Shown here: positions 44,017 to 56,866 of the stretch, one piece after another | Position numbering within the stretch: the stretch's first letter is position 1 | Layout: each line of letters opens with the position of its first letter | DNA from: Zanthoxylum bungeanum | Lineage: Eukaryota > Streptophyta > Magnoliopsida > Sapindales > Rutaceae | Assembly (NCBI GenBank): GCA_019454045.1 | Contig: SKCR01035613.1 | Location: 1-64,000 of the forward strand | Reading direction: 5' to 3' | Length of the DNA stretch: 64,000 nt | Translations under genes and position numbers: made by a program | Notes under the pieces: generated by a model | Seen by the model: the letters and a program-made list of their open reading frames with translations, nothing else | Told to the model about the DNA's origin: nothing | The model's database searches: none

Positions 44017-45895
44017 CTATAGCCAATCACTCAAGTATCTAACATCTGAACTATGTACATGTCGCTCAAACTTTTGCTGAGGAATAGCCTTCGTCAGCGG
44101 ATCTGCAATGTTGTCATCTGATGCGACCTTCTCATTCTTCACATCGCCACGATGTATGATCTCACGAATCATATGGAAATGTCAAAGTACATACTTGGAT
44201 CCTTGATGAGATCGCGGTTCCTTAGCCTGCGCTATAGCCCCGTTATTGTCACAATACAAAGGAATGGGCTCAGCTACTAACAAAACTACTAATAATCAAA
44301 TTAGGAATTTACGGATCCAAACTGCCTCTTTTGTTGCCTCAGCTGCAGTGATGTATTCCGCTTCTGTTGTTGAATCGGCAACAGTCTCTTGTTTGGAAGA
44401 TTTCCAGCTCACTGCTCCGTTATTAAAACAAAATATGTACCCGGATTGCGACTTACAGTCGTCTTTATCGGTTTGGAAACTTGCATCGGTAAACCCAGTT
44501 ACCTCAAGTTATCCATCTCCATAGATTAAGAAAGCATCTTTAGTTCATCTAAGATATTTAATGATGTTCTTAACCATAACTCAGTGACCATCACCTGGAT
44601 CGCCCTGATAGCGACTACACATGCTCAAAGTATACGATACATCAGGTCGCGTACATATCATGGCATACATGATCGATCCGACTGAAGAAACAAACGGGAT
44701 CTGACTCATGTTGTCTCTCTCATCTTGAGTTTTAGGACACATGTCCTTAGATAGAGTGACGTCATGTGACACTGGCAATAGTCTCATCTTAGACTGATCC
44801 ATGTTGAATCTCTTCAACACTTTATCAATGTACGTACTTTGGGAGAGTCCAAGCAGCTTTCTAGATCAATCCCGATAGATCTTTATTCCCATAATAAAGG
44901 TTGTTTCTCCCAGATCTTTAATGGAGAATTTTAATGAAAGCCAAGCTTTCACCGATTGTAGCATGGGAATGTAATTGCCAATAAACAATACATCATCAAC
45001 GTAAAGGACAATGAATGTCAGTGCGCTCCCACTAACCTTCTTATATACACAAGGATCATCCTCGTTTTGAATGAAATCATATTCTTTTATGATATCATCA
45101 AAACGTTGATTCCAAGAACGCGATGCTTGCTTCAATCCATAAATTGATCGATTTAACTTGCAAACCTTGTTTGCATGTTTTGGTACGCCAAAACCGTCAG
45201 GCTATTGCATATAAACATCCTCTAAAAGGTTTCAGTTAAGGAAAGTGGTTTTGACGTCCATTTTCCATATTTCTTAATCGAAATATGCAGCAATAGCAAG
45301 CATTATCCGAATTGATTTAATCATGGCAACAGGTGAAAAAGTTTCGTCGTAATCGACACCATGTCTTTGACGATACCATTTCGCTACAAGCCTAGCTTTG
45401 TACATTTGTATGTTTCCATCCATGTCCGTCTTCTTCTTGAAGACCCATTTGCAACCAATAGGCTTTACGCCTTCTGGTGCATCAACCAGTGTCCAAACTT
45501 GGTTGGTGTACATGGAATCCATTTCAGACTTCATGACTTCTTGCCATAAAGCGGAGTCGATATCTTGTATCGCTTTCTAATACGTAGCCGGCTCGTTATC
45601 CTCAATAAGATTAATATCTACATGAGGTGAGATCAGAAATCCATACCTCTCAGGTTATTTTATGACTCTCTCCGACCTACGCATTTCTTGTGTATTTGAA
45701 GATTATGGTACAATTTCATCTTTGATGAACTGTTTGTGTTCCGGTAAGGAATCGGTGCTAGGAACAGTATCACTTCGATTTTCATCGAGTTCTACTTTCC
45801 TCCCACTTACCACTGCATTTAGGAATTCCTTTTCAATGAAAACGCATGTAGAGCAACAAGTACTTTGTTCTCTTGTGGGTGGTAGAAGTAATATC
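44017..45895 (-). pseudogene. pol: Copia pol: reverse transcriptase and RNase H of element D
   Basis: Reverse transcriptase spans roughly 45534-44560: KPIGCKWVFKKKTD, then YKARLVAKW, ETFSPVAMIKSIR, the catalytic LYVDDVLF (about 45010) and LKFSIKDLGETTFIMG. RNase H follows to about 44050, with the block VADSTTEAEY. Together they would copy element RNA into DNA. In-frame stops break it after AIAAYFD (near 45273), around 45220-45140, after MGIKIYRD (near 44865) and near 44580, so no full enzyme can be made. Upstream, a frameshift near 45850-45897 separates it from integrase. Confidence 0.88.
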
Positions 45896-46920
45896 ATTTG
45901 GTTTCCCTAGGATAACCTACAAATAGGCACTTATCTGATTTGGGTTCTAGTTTGGTACCATCCAAACGTTTAACGTATGCCCAGCATCCCCAAATCTTCA
46001 GGAATGAGAAACCCGGTTTCTTTCCTGTCCATATTTCATATGGAGTCTGTTGAACAGACTTTGACGGAACCTTATTCAAAATAAGTATTGCACTATTCAA
46101 TGCATATCCTTAGAAGGAAATTGGTAGCTCTATGTGACTCATCATAGACCTTACCATGTCCAACAAAGTTCGGTTTCTCCATTTGGACACACCGTTTAAT
46201 TGAGGTGTTCCGGGAGGAGTCCACTGTGAAAGAATACCATATTCTTTCAAATAATCGAGAAACTCATTGCTTAAGTATTCTCCACCACGGTCCGACCGTA
46301 ATGTTTTAATACTTTTTTCGGTCTGTTTTTCTACTTCATGTCAAAACTCTTTGAATATCTCAAAATTTTCCGACTTGTGTCTCATAAGATACACATAACC
46401 ATAATGCGATGCATCATCTGTAAAGGTTAGGAAGTATTCATATCCACCTCTAGCCTGGCTAGACATGGGCCCGCATACGTCACTATGAACGAGGGCTAAC
46501 AGTTCGGTGGCACGTGCACCTTTACCGCTCAAAGGAGTTTTAGGCATTTTGCCTAATAAACAAGATTCACAAACGTCATATTAATTTGGATCAAATCTGT
46601 CCAAATACCCACTCTTCGAAAGTGTGGATATGCGAGTCTTGTTAATGTGTCTCAGACGACAATGCCACGTATAAGTTTCATCTTTGTTACTTAATTTAAG
46701 CTTTTTGTTTGTTACGTTATATGTTTGAGATTGATTTATATTCAAAATATAAAGACCATTATTAACATCAGCACTACATATCTCAATATCATTTTTATAA
46801 ACAAAACACCATGTGTTTCTGAATACAAAAGTATGCCCACATTGGGCTAAACAAGATACAGAAATAATATTCATAGTCAAACTAGGTACATAATAGCAGT
46901 CTGATAAAGTAAGTACATGC
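45896..46920 (-). pseudogene. pol: Copia integrase of element D
   Basis: The zinc-binding region is seen at 46690-46530 (WHCRLRHINKTRISTLS ... CESCLLGKM). The core starts with LVHSDVCGPM and YEYFLTFTDDASHYGYVYL, followed by KTLRSDRGGEYLS, giving two of the three D,D(35)E acids in place. The distal copia motif IWTGKKPGFSFLKIWGC lies at about 46030-45980. Stops occur after DRFDPN (near 46580), after EIFKEF (near 46340), near 46105 and after GYPRETK (near 45893). Confidence 0.88.
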
Positions 46921-47975
46921 CACTAGGGCAGTTCCAAAATATAGATCTCAACAGCCAAAACGGCGACTCTAGTCCCATTTCCAACTCCGAGGTTTATCTC
47001 TCCTGAAGTCAGTCTCCTGCTAATCTGCAGATCCTGCACATCAGTACATATATGAGTACCACAACCAGAATAAAAAATCCAATTTTTAAAACTAGAAGTA
47101 GACATGTTTATCTCAATAACAAACATACATGAAGCCGGTGCCTTGCCCGCTTTGATATCCTTCATGTGCGCCTTGTACTCACGGCAGTCACGCTTCCAGT
47201 GACCCCGTTTGCCACACTGTAGGCAGACATCTTGGGATTTCTCATTTGTCTTCCCAGAAGACTTTGATGATTTGGCCTTGCCCTTTATCTTCTTCTTCTT
47301 CTTCACGCCTCCAGTAGCCTTTGGCCAAGCCTTGGCAGACTGAGATGTCGAAGTGAAGTGCGCATCGCGCTTTTTGCCCTTTAAAAGCTTATTTTCTGCT
47401 TCTCGCAGCATTGCCATCAACTCTCTAAGAGTATGATCTTGGTTCATTATATTGTAGTTCATGATGAACCCGCTCCAACTGTCAGGAAGACACTACAAGA
47501 TCAAATCTGTAGAAGTCTCAACCTCAAAGGTTATGCCTAGCTGACCCAGCTGTTCGATGTCAGCAATCATCTGCGACACGTGGTGCTCGACAGATGTACC
47601 CTCTGACATTCGAGAGCGAAAGAGCTTCTTCTGTAATTCATACATTTGCGATCTAAGGTTAGATCGGTGAAGGTCCTTCAATTTTGCCATCATAGTATAA
47701 GGATCAAATCCCTTGTTCTGGCTACGAAATTGAGGGGTCATTGCAGCGAGCATGACGGATTGAGCAGTTGAGTTGTCATCGCTATGAGTCTTCCAAAGCT
47801 CAAGCTCAAGCGGCTGCTCAATTCCGGGCTTTGGCCCGAGAGGTCTCTAAATCGTATATAGTATCTTCTCGGCCCCCAGGACAATCCTGAGGTTCATATC
47901 CCAGTCAGGAAAGTTCATACCATTAAAGATATTTTTGCCCATGATAATGTCCCTAATGTTGATCTTTCCGGCCAT
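46921..47975 (-). pseudogene. gag: Copia gag and protease start of element D
   Basis: The ATG at 47975 begins MAGKINIRDIIMGKNIF. A TAG follows at codon 43 (47849-47847), a second near 47492 and a third near 46922, all in one frame. Recognisable parts are MYELQKKLFRSRM, TLRELMAMLREAE, a lysine-rich linker and the zinc knuckle CLQCGKRGHWKRDC (C-x2-C-x4-H-x4-C, about 47225-47185). The protease site reads IFYSGCGTHIC where the family has D-(S/T)-G, so the catalytic Asp is Tyr. Gag would form the particle and protease would cleave the polyprotein. Confidence 0.88.
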
Positions 47976-50106
47976 CTTAATTGCAATAGTCTAACTATTC
48001 AATTAACGATTTTTGGGTACAGTCCAACTGTTACAATAAAAATAATAAAATATTAGTCCAACTAATAAATATATAAAATGACAAAATAATTTGAAAGCGC
48101 GTATTTGGCAAGTATTTGAACGAAATTGCAAATTCAATACTGGCCTCCCACTATTTTTTGGCGAGCCTCTAACCCTCTGTTGAGTACTCGGGAAACCTAG
48201 TTTTCTAGTGGGCTAGGATCCCATTAAATAACACACAACCTTGACTTTGGCCAACAAGCTGTATGATATTTAACTAGGTAGATCTCTAAGATCAATTGGA
48301 TCTCATCCAATTCCTAGATCCGGTAGGTAGACCTCCAAGTCCGAAACATATATACAATATATATGTCAATATATCCAATATATTTTCCTAACATTTTCCT
48401 CTGAATCAACTAAGCCTTGGCTTTGGCTCAACAAGCTTAATGATTCTAGTTAAGCGGGACCCATTGACAGTGGGAAAGCTTCGTAATCCATATCGATGAA
48501 CAAGAAGTGACCTTGACTTTGGCCAACAAGTCACAACTTGCCCAAGACATGCGATTGGAACAAAGCTTTCTTGGTTCAAACACATCCGTGATGGACATTG
48601 ATCTTGACTTTGGCCAACAAACCAATGCCAATCTTGGATCTTGAGAGAGAACCACTCAATGGAAGAAATTCGCTTAATATTTGATAGAGGGTTTTTCGCG
48701 TAAATTGGCAACCAATTTATTATCTTTGATTAGGTCTCATCACACACCCTTAAACATGCATTCTAAAAGCATAATAAGGCGCGAAATAAATAATAATGAT
48801 ATGCAGATGGATATTTAACAAATTGTTCCTAGAACAAATCTCTCACTTTCCTCTCCCCGGCTAGCATTATACTTACTTCTACCCAATTACATAATACAAT
48901 AAAGAAACCTCATTTACATTGAGGGGAATTGGTGAGAATAGAAGTACAAAGAGTCAAGAGATATAAGGTTGGACACGCAGGTCCAATTTAATAAATTCTA
49001 AATTTATTACAACAATTTCCAAAATTGCCCTTACCCATCTAATATCCATCTGATATACATTATTCACACAATACATCCATGTATTCACACAAAGCATGTT
49101 ATTCAATCAATCTAATCCAATTAATTAATCTTTGAATTAATGATCATCCAATGTTCAAACAACGATTTGATTTGCGCGAGTCCAACTCGTTTAAGAATAA
49201 GTACTCAAAGTGCGTATTCTTAAATTATATCGAACTATAATATTAAATCCAATTTAATTTGTATTCAATACTAATTATAATTTAATTCCAAATTAAATAA
49301 TTACACTTGTATTTGTGTATTTTAGACTTAGATTCTAAATCCAATCTAATTAGGTCTCAAAGGCCCAATTAACATCCAATGTCAATTTAATTAAAGTCCA
49401 ATGGACTTTTAATTAATTTCTTAAGGCATGGACTTTGGCAACCAAAGCCCAATAAGGAATCACCATTTGCCATAAAATTAATTTTGGCTCATTAGGCCCA
49501 ATTAAATATTGAAGGCCCAATTATTCTATTTGGACTTTATGGTATAGTTTTAGGCCCAATTTGGATCCAATCCAATTGTCCTAAACCAACTTGGCCCAAC
49601 CAAGCCATTCATTAAGCCCAAATACAATATTCCAATATCATAATTTTTAATTAAGTGTATTAGCCATAATTAATAAGTTAAATTAATATTTGCCAAAACA
49701 CCAATTTACCTAATTAATCATGCTTTAACATATTCAATTCATGTCCAACACAATTGAAGCAAAATCAACCTCATTCCATGCTTCTCATCTCACGGTAATC
49801 ATGCATAATATTAACCAATTTTGATTTCAATCCAATTAAATCACAAATCAATATATCTCATGCATTTAAACACATCCAATGGTCCAAAAAAAAAAAATCA
49901 CCATGAGATCCTAAGGTCCATACATTCGGCCATGACTAACAAATTGGGGAAAATTAATCTAATCAATTTTTCTCAAAATTAATCATGCATAACTCTAAGT
50001 TATCATAATCTAAGCATAACCAAACAATCAATTTGGACAAAACAAGCTCCAAGCAAAATACTCAAATTAAAGTATATGAACCATAATATATTTCATGCTT
50101 AAAATT
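47976..50106 (-). other. Element D untranslated leader
   Basis: This 2.1-kb leader is non-coding. The plus-strand motif CTTGACTTTGGCCAACAAG recurs at about 48241, 48512 and 48602, with weaker versions near 48414 and 49430. From 49340 to 49630, GGCCCAAT recurs many times. Open stretches of 60-100 codons here are not credible. Confidence 0.65.
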
Positions 50107-50120
50107 GGCTCATGATACCA
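50107..50120 (-). other. Element D primer-binding site
   Basis: The minus strand reads TGGTATCATGAGCC, one base after the 5' LTR. It matches the initiator-Met complement with one inserted base. Confidence 0.75.
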
Positions 50121-50121
50121 T

Positions 50122-52035
50122 TGTTGGGTTCCTAGAACATGCCAATGATCTATTAAGCATAAAATTATGTGAATAATTCAAGATAAGTGTGCGGAAAAAT
50201 GCTTACAATGATCGGTTTAATAGATGTAGAGATAACAAAAATTTTGCATTTGAGAAGTGCTCCAAGCCTTCCTTTGAATTCCAAACTCTAGGGGGTAAAT
50301 GTCGCTATCACCTTTGTAGACTCATTTGTTGTGATAGCAATCAAGATTTTTGAAGAAAAAATCAATTACCATGAACATAGGTTCACGCAAATAGAGAGCA
50401 AGAAAGGGGGAGAGGATTCGGCAATTACTTAGAGAGGGATAGAGTGTTACTTGTTTTGATTTTCCAAAATCAATTATCAAATACCAAAAATCCAAAGTTG
50501 GTAAATGTCTTTCACAAATCAAATAAAAAAAAGATTATGTAATTTATAAGCTAACACCAACTACCAACTTCTATCAACCAAAAGCTAAATAAAGTTGATT
50601 AGTGATGTGACTAGGTGGGCCCTACTTTAAATCAAAATTCTAGGGGCCCGCAAAAAACACATTTCGGGCTTGGGTTCGTTAATTCCGAATTAACGAATTT
50701 TCCGTTGCGACTTAATTAAATCAAATTTAATTAAATAATAATGCCTCGAAAATTATTACGAAAGTCGATCGCGAATTAATTGTAAATTAATTCGTTCGCC
50801 GAATTAAAATCCAATTTTAAGTCCGCTATGAAATCTAATTTCATTTAATATATCGAATATATTATTTAATCGATTAATTCCAAATTAATCGTTCTCTCTC
50901 TACTATTCGAATTTTATCACAGATAAATTCTTACCGTAATTAATCCTAGATTAATTTTCTCTCTCACACAATTAATCACATATTAATTCTGCTCGAGTCA
51001 AACATCATCATTGAATCTTCGGGAAACGACCCATGAGATCCCTGGATATATTGGCAGTAAATCTGGTCGTCGGACTATCTGAACACGTGCGTACCCCGTA
51101 CCACGTTCTTACCTATTTACAAGACATGGTTGGCTTCTAGAAAAGCACCGTGCCTACCCAATTCTCCAGAAATATTCTTTTAAGGAATACATAATCTATA
51201 TCAAGCGTAGTATACCAAGTATTGCTTATTGCGATCCAGTATCGGATGTCATAGGCTAGGCCTGGGGTTGGAATAGTGTTTGCCATATACAAAGCATATA
51301 TCAGATCACTAACAACTAGTCTCTTTAATCGGATAATCATGACCTTGTCATATTACCCCGATAGTTGCAACATAATAGAGTACCACTTCTGTATCCCTGC
51401 GTGATCATCATCTCCATATGACTGAAGTGAAACTTTCATCTTGACATCACACCCAATACACTATGATTCTCAATAAACCCAGAAGAGGCGTACACAGAAC
51501 CTGTTAAAGTCTCGGACGACCAAAACCAAAGTGTATTGATTGTCGCAAGTATTAGTGATGCAAGTCTCAGGTTAAAACCAAATACACCTACCCTGATTCG
51601 GATTCCCATAGACACATAGTCATACTACCAATGGGATTCCGAGGGGTCTATCTAGAGCGAAACTGTTTCCGTACCATCGGTAAACAGAACCTCTTATTAC
51701 ACTTGCATGAGTATCCAATACCCAAATATATGAGAACTATGCCGCTACGCTTCCATAATGCGCACAAGTGTAATAGTAGTCTTTTTCGCATTATCGATGT
51801 CCAGTCTCGATAATACTACGACTAGGGATATTTAATGATTAAACCCTTAATGGATTGATATTGTCTCATATCTTATTAATCCGGAACTAATCATAAGGAC
51901 TTTTATCATTTATATATTCAAGTAATCTAATTACAAAATGATAAAATAGCAATTTCCTTTGTCACATAGTTAATTTGTACAAAAACCACAATGTCTTTTA
52001 CAAATAGTGATGTTATGGGTCATAATTGTCCAACA
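50122..52035 (-). repeat. Element D 5' LTR
   Basis: Begins TGTTGGGTTCC and ends TTGTCCAACA, with intact termini, followed by GATGC at 52036-52040. It is co-linear with the 3' LTR, with scattered substitutions. Confidence 0.9.
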
Positions 52036-54540
52036 GATGCTACCTGGAGGAGACATGATTGACCCATCTCTATAAGCCTCTAAATTTACGAAAATCCGGC
52101 ATGATGTATCATAAAACTGGACATCCTAGATTATAGTCCAGCATCAAACTGAAACCTGAAATAAACATCACATATCAAAAGGACCTCAGGTCCACACAAA
52201 ACACATCAAATCATATCCTAAAGGCTCTGCCCACAACATCATAAGAAATCAAAATATTTACTTAATATTTACAAACAACAGGCTCAGCACGACAAATAAA
52301 ATATTAATCCCAAATCCTACACTTTCTAAAGCTTGACATTAGGGATTCATATGCATTTACACACACTATAGCACATTTCTCTTATATTCATGCAAACACA
52401 ATTTCAGAATTCTTACACGTACATACATACCAATACAACTTAACAAACACACTTTAAAACATGTGATATTCAAATCAGTTTTCAAATCATCCATTCATTT
52501 CGCATAAGCATACATTATCTATATATGTTATGAGTTCATATATGTTACGAGTTCTATCATACACATGCATACACTCAGACATACATACAATCATCATGCA
52601 ACCAACCACAAAGCATACATAACAACCAATACATCACAAAACATATAATCAAACAACACACATATACGGCTGGCTTACAAATACAATGCTCGTACGTGAC
52701 TCATTACCTATTTTAGAATAGGTATGAGATGAATTCCGTCCGAACGGATTCATAACCAACTCGACTTCTATACCACGAGAACATCAATCAATTAAACATA
52801 CACGCACATGCACACATATCACGTGACACAAACTCATCACACAATTTCTCATACACAGGCATATACATGAAAAACATTGCTTTATCATTCAAAATCGTCA
52901 TACATACGTATATATATCAAACATATGAATATACACATTACTTTGAATTCTGATACCATGACCTTTACAATCCTCATATTCTTTACTTATCGATCAACAT
53001 TGATCATTCATATACGTATCATATCAATCACAAACTTCCATCACTCGGAAAAGACTTTGCTTATACCAATTCAACCTCTATACCGCTAAATCGTATACAT
53101 TAATCAATAATAAACTTATCCCAATGACACACATCTAACGACGGCTACAACAAACTCAGAAATCATGACATTCTCTTTACAGTTACATACTCAAATTGTC
53201 CATAACTTATCATCATATATATATTCAAATTCATGTACCAATGCTTATTCATATACTTGTTCATTTACATATAAATAGACATACTATTACATATTCATAC
53301 ACTCACATGCATCAATAGACATCAACATCATTAAATATTTCCCTTCATATCATAGCAATAACGAGAGTCCGTACCTATGATGGCCGACTATCAAAATATA
53401 ACATTATCTCGAAGTCCTTTTCAAAATCCATCTTTAACTATCATAAACCCTTCAATCATGTTAAATATATATATATATATATAAAGCACGAAAAGAACGA
53501 TTCGAGAACGCATCACATTGGTTACTTACATGGCTTCGCGAGCAGTCTAGGTCCTAATCACATATGTCAAAACAAATGGCGAAATGCCGTCAGAAACACG
53601 ACTTACGAAGTTCTCGACTTAACTACGATAAAATCTCGGATCTTTCCGAAACAACCAAATAAAGTCCGATTTCCATACTTTCAGTTTTTCAGTAATCTTA
53701 AAACACCATTACAAACTATTCCAAGCCATTAGTTCACCTAAATTCTTGGTTTACGCGTTTTTGGAAATCTTCCGAAATTTTTTTCGCAAACGCTACGGAA
53801 GGATCCCGAACCCTCCGATTAATCCCAAATTTAACTAAATATTTTCGTAATATCATAAATAACTCATAACTATCATCAAAACCAAAACAAATCTTTATAC
53901 GCAAAAACCCATTTTTACCGAAAACTTACATATTCTATCGGATCATTCAAACTCGTTCTGTTTTCACTCGGATTCTACTGAATGCTCATATTCAATATAC
54001 TAATACTCAAACAATTCAATTTATATCAATTCTCTACTCGACGAAGCTACTAGATATATCCAAACATTTAACTTTAAACTTGAAATTTACAGATTTTTAC
54101 CGAGAGGTCTTACCGAGATTTCGAGGGCGTGTACGGACTCCAAACGATCCCACGAACGCGCTGGAATTGACGAAATTTCGATCAGAGCTACTTTTCACCG
54201 TGGGTCACTATTCATTCGAATATTATTTCCTTTTTCGCATGCAAACGTGCACGGAATGGAAAATCCACCACCACTTACTTGTAGTACTCTCCGAGAGCTT
54301 CGATTTGGCAGGTGGCTCGGGCCGTGAAACGAAGCGAGGAGGCGGGATCGACAAACCCATAAGCGCACCTATTTCTTCTTCAAGCCGCCGTTGTGGGGCC
54401 GCCGCCGACACCACACTAGCTGTTCGCAAGGGACAATTTTGGGGTGGGGGTCGATTTGAGAGAGGTTGTAATATTTTGTCATTTTTGTAATAAGCGGAAC
54501 TATTGGTATTTATAGAGAAGTTTCTGAAATTTATGTTTAG
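52036..54540 (-). repeat. Element C 5' LTR, main part
   Basis: It continues from 42089. It matches the C 3' LTR at 52040-52330 and 52331-52900. The stretch ~52900-54100 is absent from the 3' LTR, while about 0.6 kb of the 3' LTR is absent here near 52331. At 54360-54540 the promoter-proximal part is again homologous, with a minus-strand TATAAATA box at plus-strand 54507-54514. Element E cuts it at 54540, so the LTR end lies outside the window. A 136-codon frame at 54080-54490 is on the antisense strand of this promoter region and has no motif. Confidence 0.75.
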
Positions 54541-56847
54541 TGTTGGGATGTATGCCCTAGAGCTACATGTGATGTAAACGGCTTCATGTGTTTAGAAATA
54601 AAAGGATGCATTATTCATTATCTAATTGTTTGTTCAATATCGCATATTATATATCTTCATAAATACCGTAGATTACTTATATACCTTCAGACTTGTGGTA
54701 TGAACGTCATGCACCAGAGGATTTAAGACTGAAGTTAGTAATCTTAAATAGTCCATAGAGAGTAAAAAACCGGGTACTTTGTTTGTGGTTTATCTATAGC
54801 TGCGGTCCATTCTATTTGGATGACGATCTTAATCCGGATCATCCATGTAGAGACATGAGAATGGAGGCACCTTATATGATGTGATCATATAAGACTGGGC
54901 CTAGATAGAAATGACATTCTTATAATATTCGTTAAACAAAGAAAGTCATTTCGATCTACTTGATGGTCATATATGGATTGATCTTAATCCTGAGTATACT
55001 ACGAACTCTACATAACGGGTTGTGTCCTTTGATTTACAAAGGTGAGGTTGGTGTTGCAATCCCAACCAATAACTACGTACTTTGGGGGCATAGTCTGTTA
55101 TGTAGCTGGGAACGTTTTACATAGACATGGAATTCACTCATTCTTACGAGAAGTAGATGAGTATCTCTCTAAGGTTGATTCGGTACTTGAACGGTTTGAA
55201 CGCTCAAGTTTTTCTATTACGAATAGAAAGAATAATATTCATAACAGTTGTGAATAAATCGTTCATTAGAGAATCAATGGTACTTAAGGTAAAAATAATT
55301 AGAAGGGTATAACGGACATTATGACCCGGCTCTAATTACGAGATATTCGTGAAGGATCAATTCGTATGCAATGACTATATCGGTGGACACCGAATTGGTT
55401 CGGCTTAATATTTCATCTACGGCCATGAGAGTGCAACTTCAGAATTTTAGTGGAATAATTCGAAGTTAATAATTCAGAATATTTATTAAGAGCTTAATTA
55501 GTATTTCGGGTTTTGGAGCTCGGAACCGTAGGTCCACTTGGTCCCCGTGCTAGCTCGATATACTTTAGCGGAGCTAATATAATTGGACGGTCCAATTATA
55601 TACTCACAAAGAATAAATATTATTAATATGATTAATAACATTAATTAATCACACTTGAGACTTTATATTAAAAGTTAATATAAGGTATTAATAATTATAT
55701 GATAATTATTAAATAGAACATTAAATTATATATGATATAATTTAATAAAGGCTAAGAATTATTACCAAGGTAGGATTCCTTATTGGATAATGAATAGGAT
55801 TTGTTTGTTTGAGAAACAAAATCAAATCCTAATACCCTACCTTGGCCGAAATTACCTAAGCAAATAAGGATTAGGATTTGTTTATTTTGGAAGCAAAATC
55901 AAACTAGAAATCCTACCCCTTGGCCGAATTTGAGAGAGATGGGAGACTAGTGGTTGATTTGTTTTATGAAACAAATTATCCACAAGTATAAAAGAAAAAT
56001 TATGATTTAATTTTTAAGATCCAAGACTTTGAAAACCCTAGCCTCCATCTCTTCTTCAAGCTCTCAAAAGTTGAGAAAGAGAATTGAAGAACCTGAAATT
56101 ATTTCGGTGTGTGATCTTATTCTCTAAACCGTTTAGAGTTTAATTTGTGAGTGTAGCCCACACTACCCTCCGGTGGTTACGAGACATAGCTCGGAAGATT
56201 GAATGGTAGACCCGATCCGTCACATATTGTCACGATCATGATGAATTTTTCGGCATCACAATCACACGAATGAGAGAAAAACAATCGCATCTCTGGACCT
56301 TAGTTGTTGCGTGACTGGTCCATGCATGAGGATTATTAAATATTAAACATAGTGTAGCTGATGATGATTGTGCGCAAATAATCATCAAACTGAAGTCATC
56401 ATATATGTGCGCATATTATATTTATATATGCAATGATCAAAAACTATTCACGTCAGTGAGATTAAATTGCTTATATGATGTAGTGGCGCAATACATATGC
56501 TCTTTGGATGCGTTTTTAGTCATGTGCCCTTGTGGCCTTTCGGCTTCCATGCAAACATGAACAAAACTCATGCGCATACATCAGTTCAGTGTGCATCTAC
56601 GATTCATGAGGCTGTTCGAATCTGTGACTTTGGGTGGAAAAATTCTGGAATAATTCACTGCAGTTTGAGGGCTGTTCGGGGACTGTTTCGGGGGTATTCC
56701 GGGGCTGAAATCTTGTCCAAAACAGAAGCAAAACATCAGTGAACTCACCGGTGTGGTTCGGCCAAAGCGAAGGGAGAGCAGAAAAAATTTTCAAGTTCGG
56801 TCCGTGAGCCTAATCGCTTCCGCTGCGCGAGGAAAGCGTTTCCTACA
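54541..56847 (+). repeat. Element E 5' LTR
   Basis: The 2307-bp LTR starts TGTTGGGATGTATGCCC and ends GTTTCCTACA. The TATAAAA box is at 55987-55993, so about 860 bp of R/U5 follow. It matches 62424-64000 and solo LTR I. Open frames inside (for example 55042-55257) have no motif. Confidence 0.9.
55987..55993 (+). promoter_or_regulatory. Element E TATA box
   Basis: TATAAAA occurs in CACAAGTATAAAAG. The same box is at 63883-63889 in the 3' LTR and at 13700-13707 in solo LTR I, which supports its role as the element's promoter. Confidence 0.6.
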
Positions 56848-56848
56848 T

Positions 56849-56866
56849 TGGCATCAAGAGCGAGGT
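56849..56866 (+). other. Element E primer-binding site
   Basis: TGGCATCAAGAGCGAGG follows the LTR end after a single T. It resembles the initiator-Met complement (TGGTATCAGAGCCAGG) with an inserted A and substitutions, so priming would be impaired if unmutated ancestors had the canonical form. Confidence 0.7.

Larger units (their letters stand above)
42090..52035 (-). mobile_element. Element D: Ty1/copia retrotransposon, degenerate
   Basis: The 9.9-kb element has LTRs of 1913 and 1914 bp (TGTTGGGTTCCTAGAAC ... TTGTCCAACA on the plus strand). The initiator-Met-type PBS is next to the right LTR and the PPT next to the left, so it is transcribed leftwards. The TSD is GATGA against GATGC, one mismatch. 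The copia order gag-protease-integrase-reverse transcriptase-RNase H is present and nearly continuous in frame, but broken by many stop codons and at least one frameshift near 45850-45897. It lies in the 5' LTR of element C. Confidence 0.9.

Noticed and set aside
44246..44524. Plus-strand 92-codon frame
   Set aside because: It is the antisense shadow of the copia RNase H domain of element D.
54080..54490. 136-codon plus-strand frame with PISSSSRRCGAAAD-like text
   Set aside because: It is antisense to the promoter-proximal part of the C LTR and has no conserved counterpart frame in the other C LTR.
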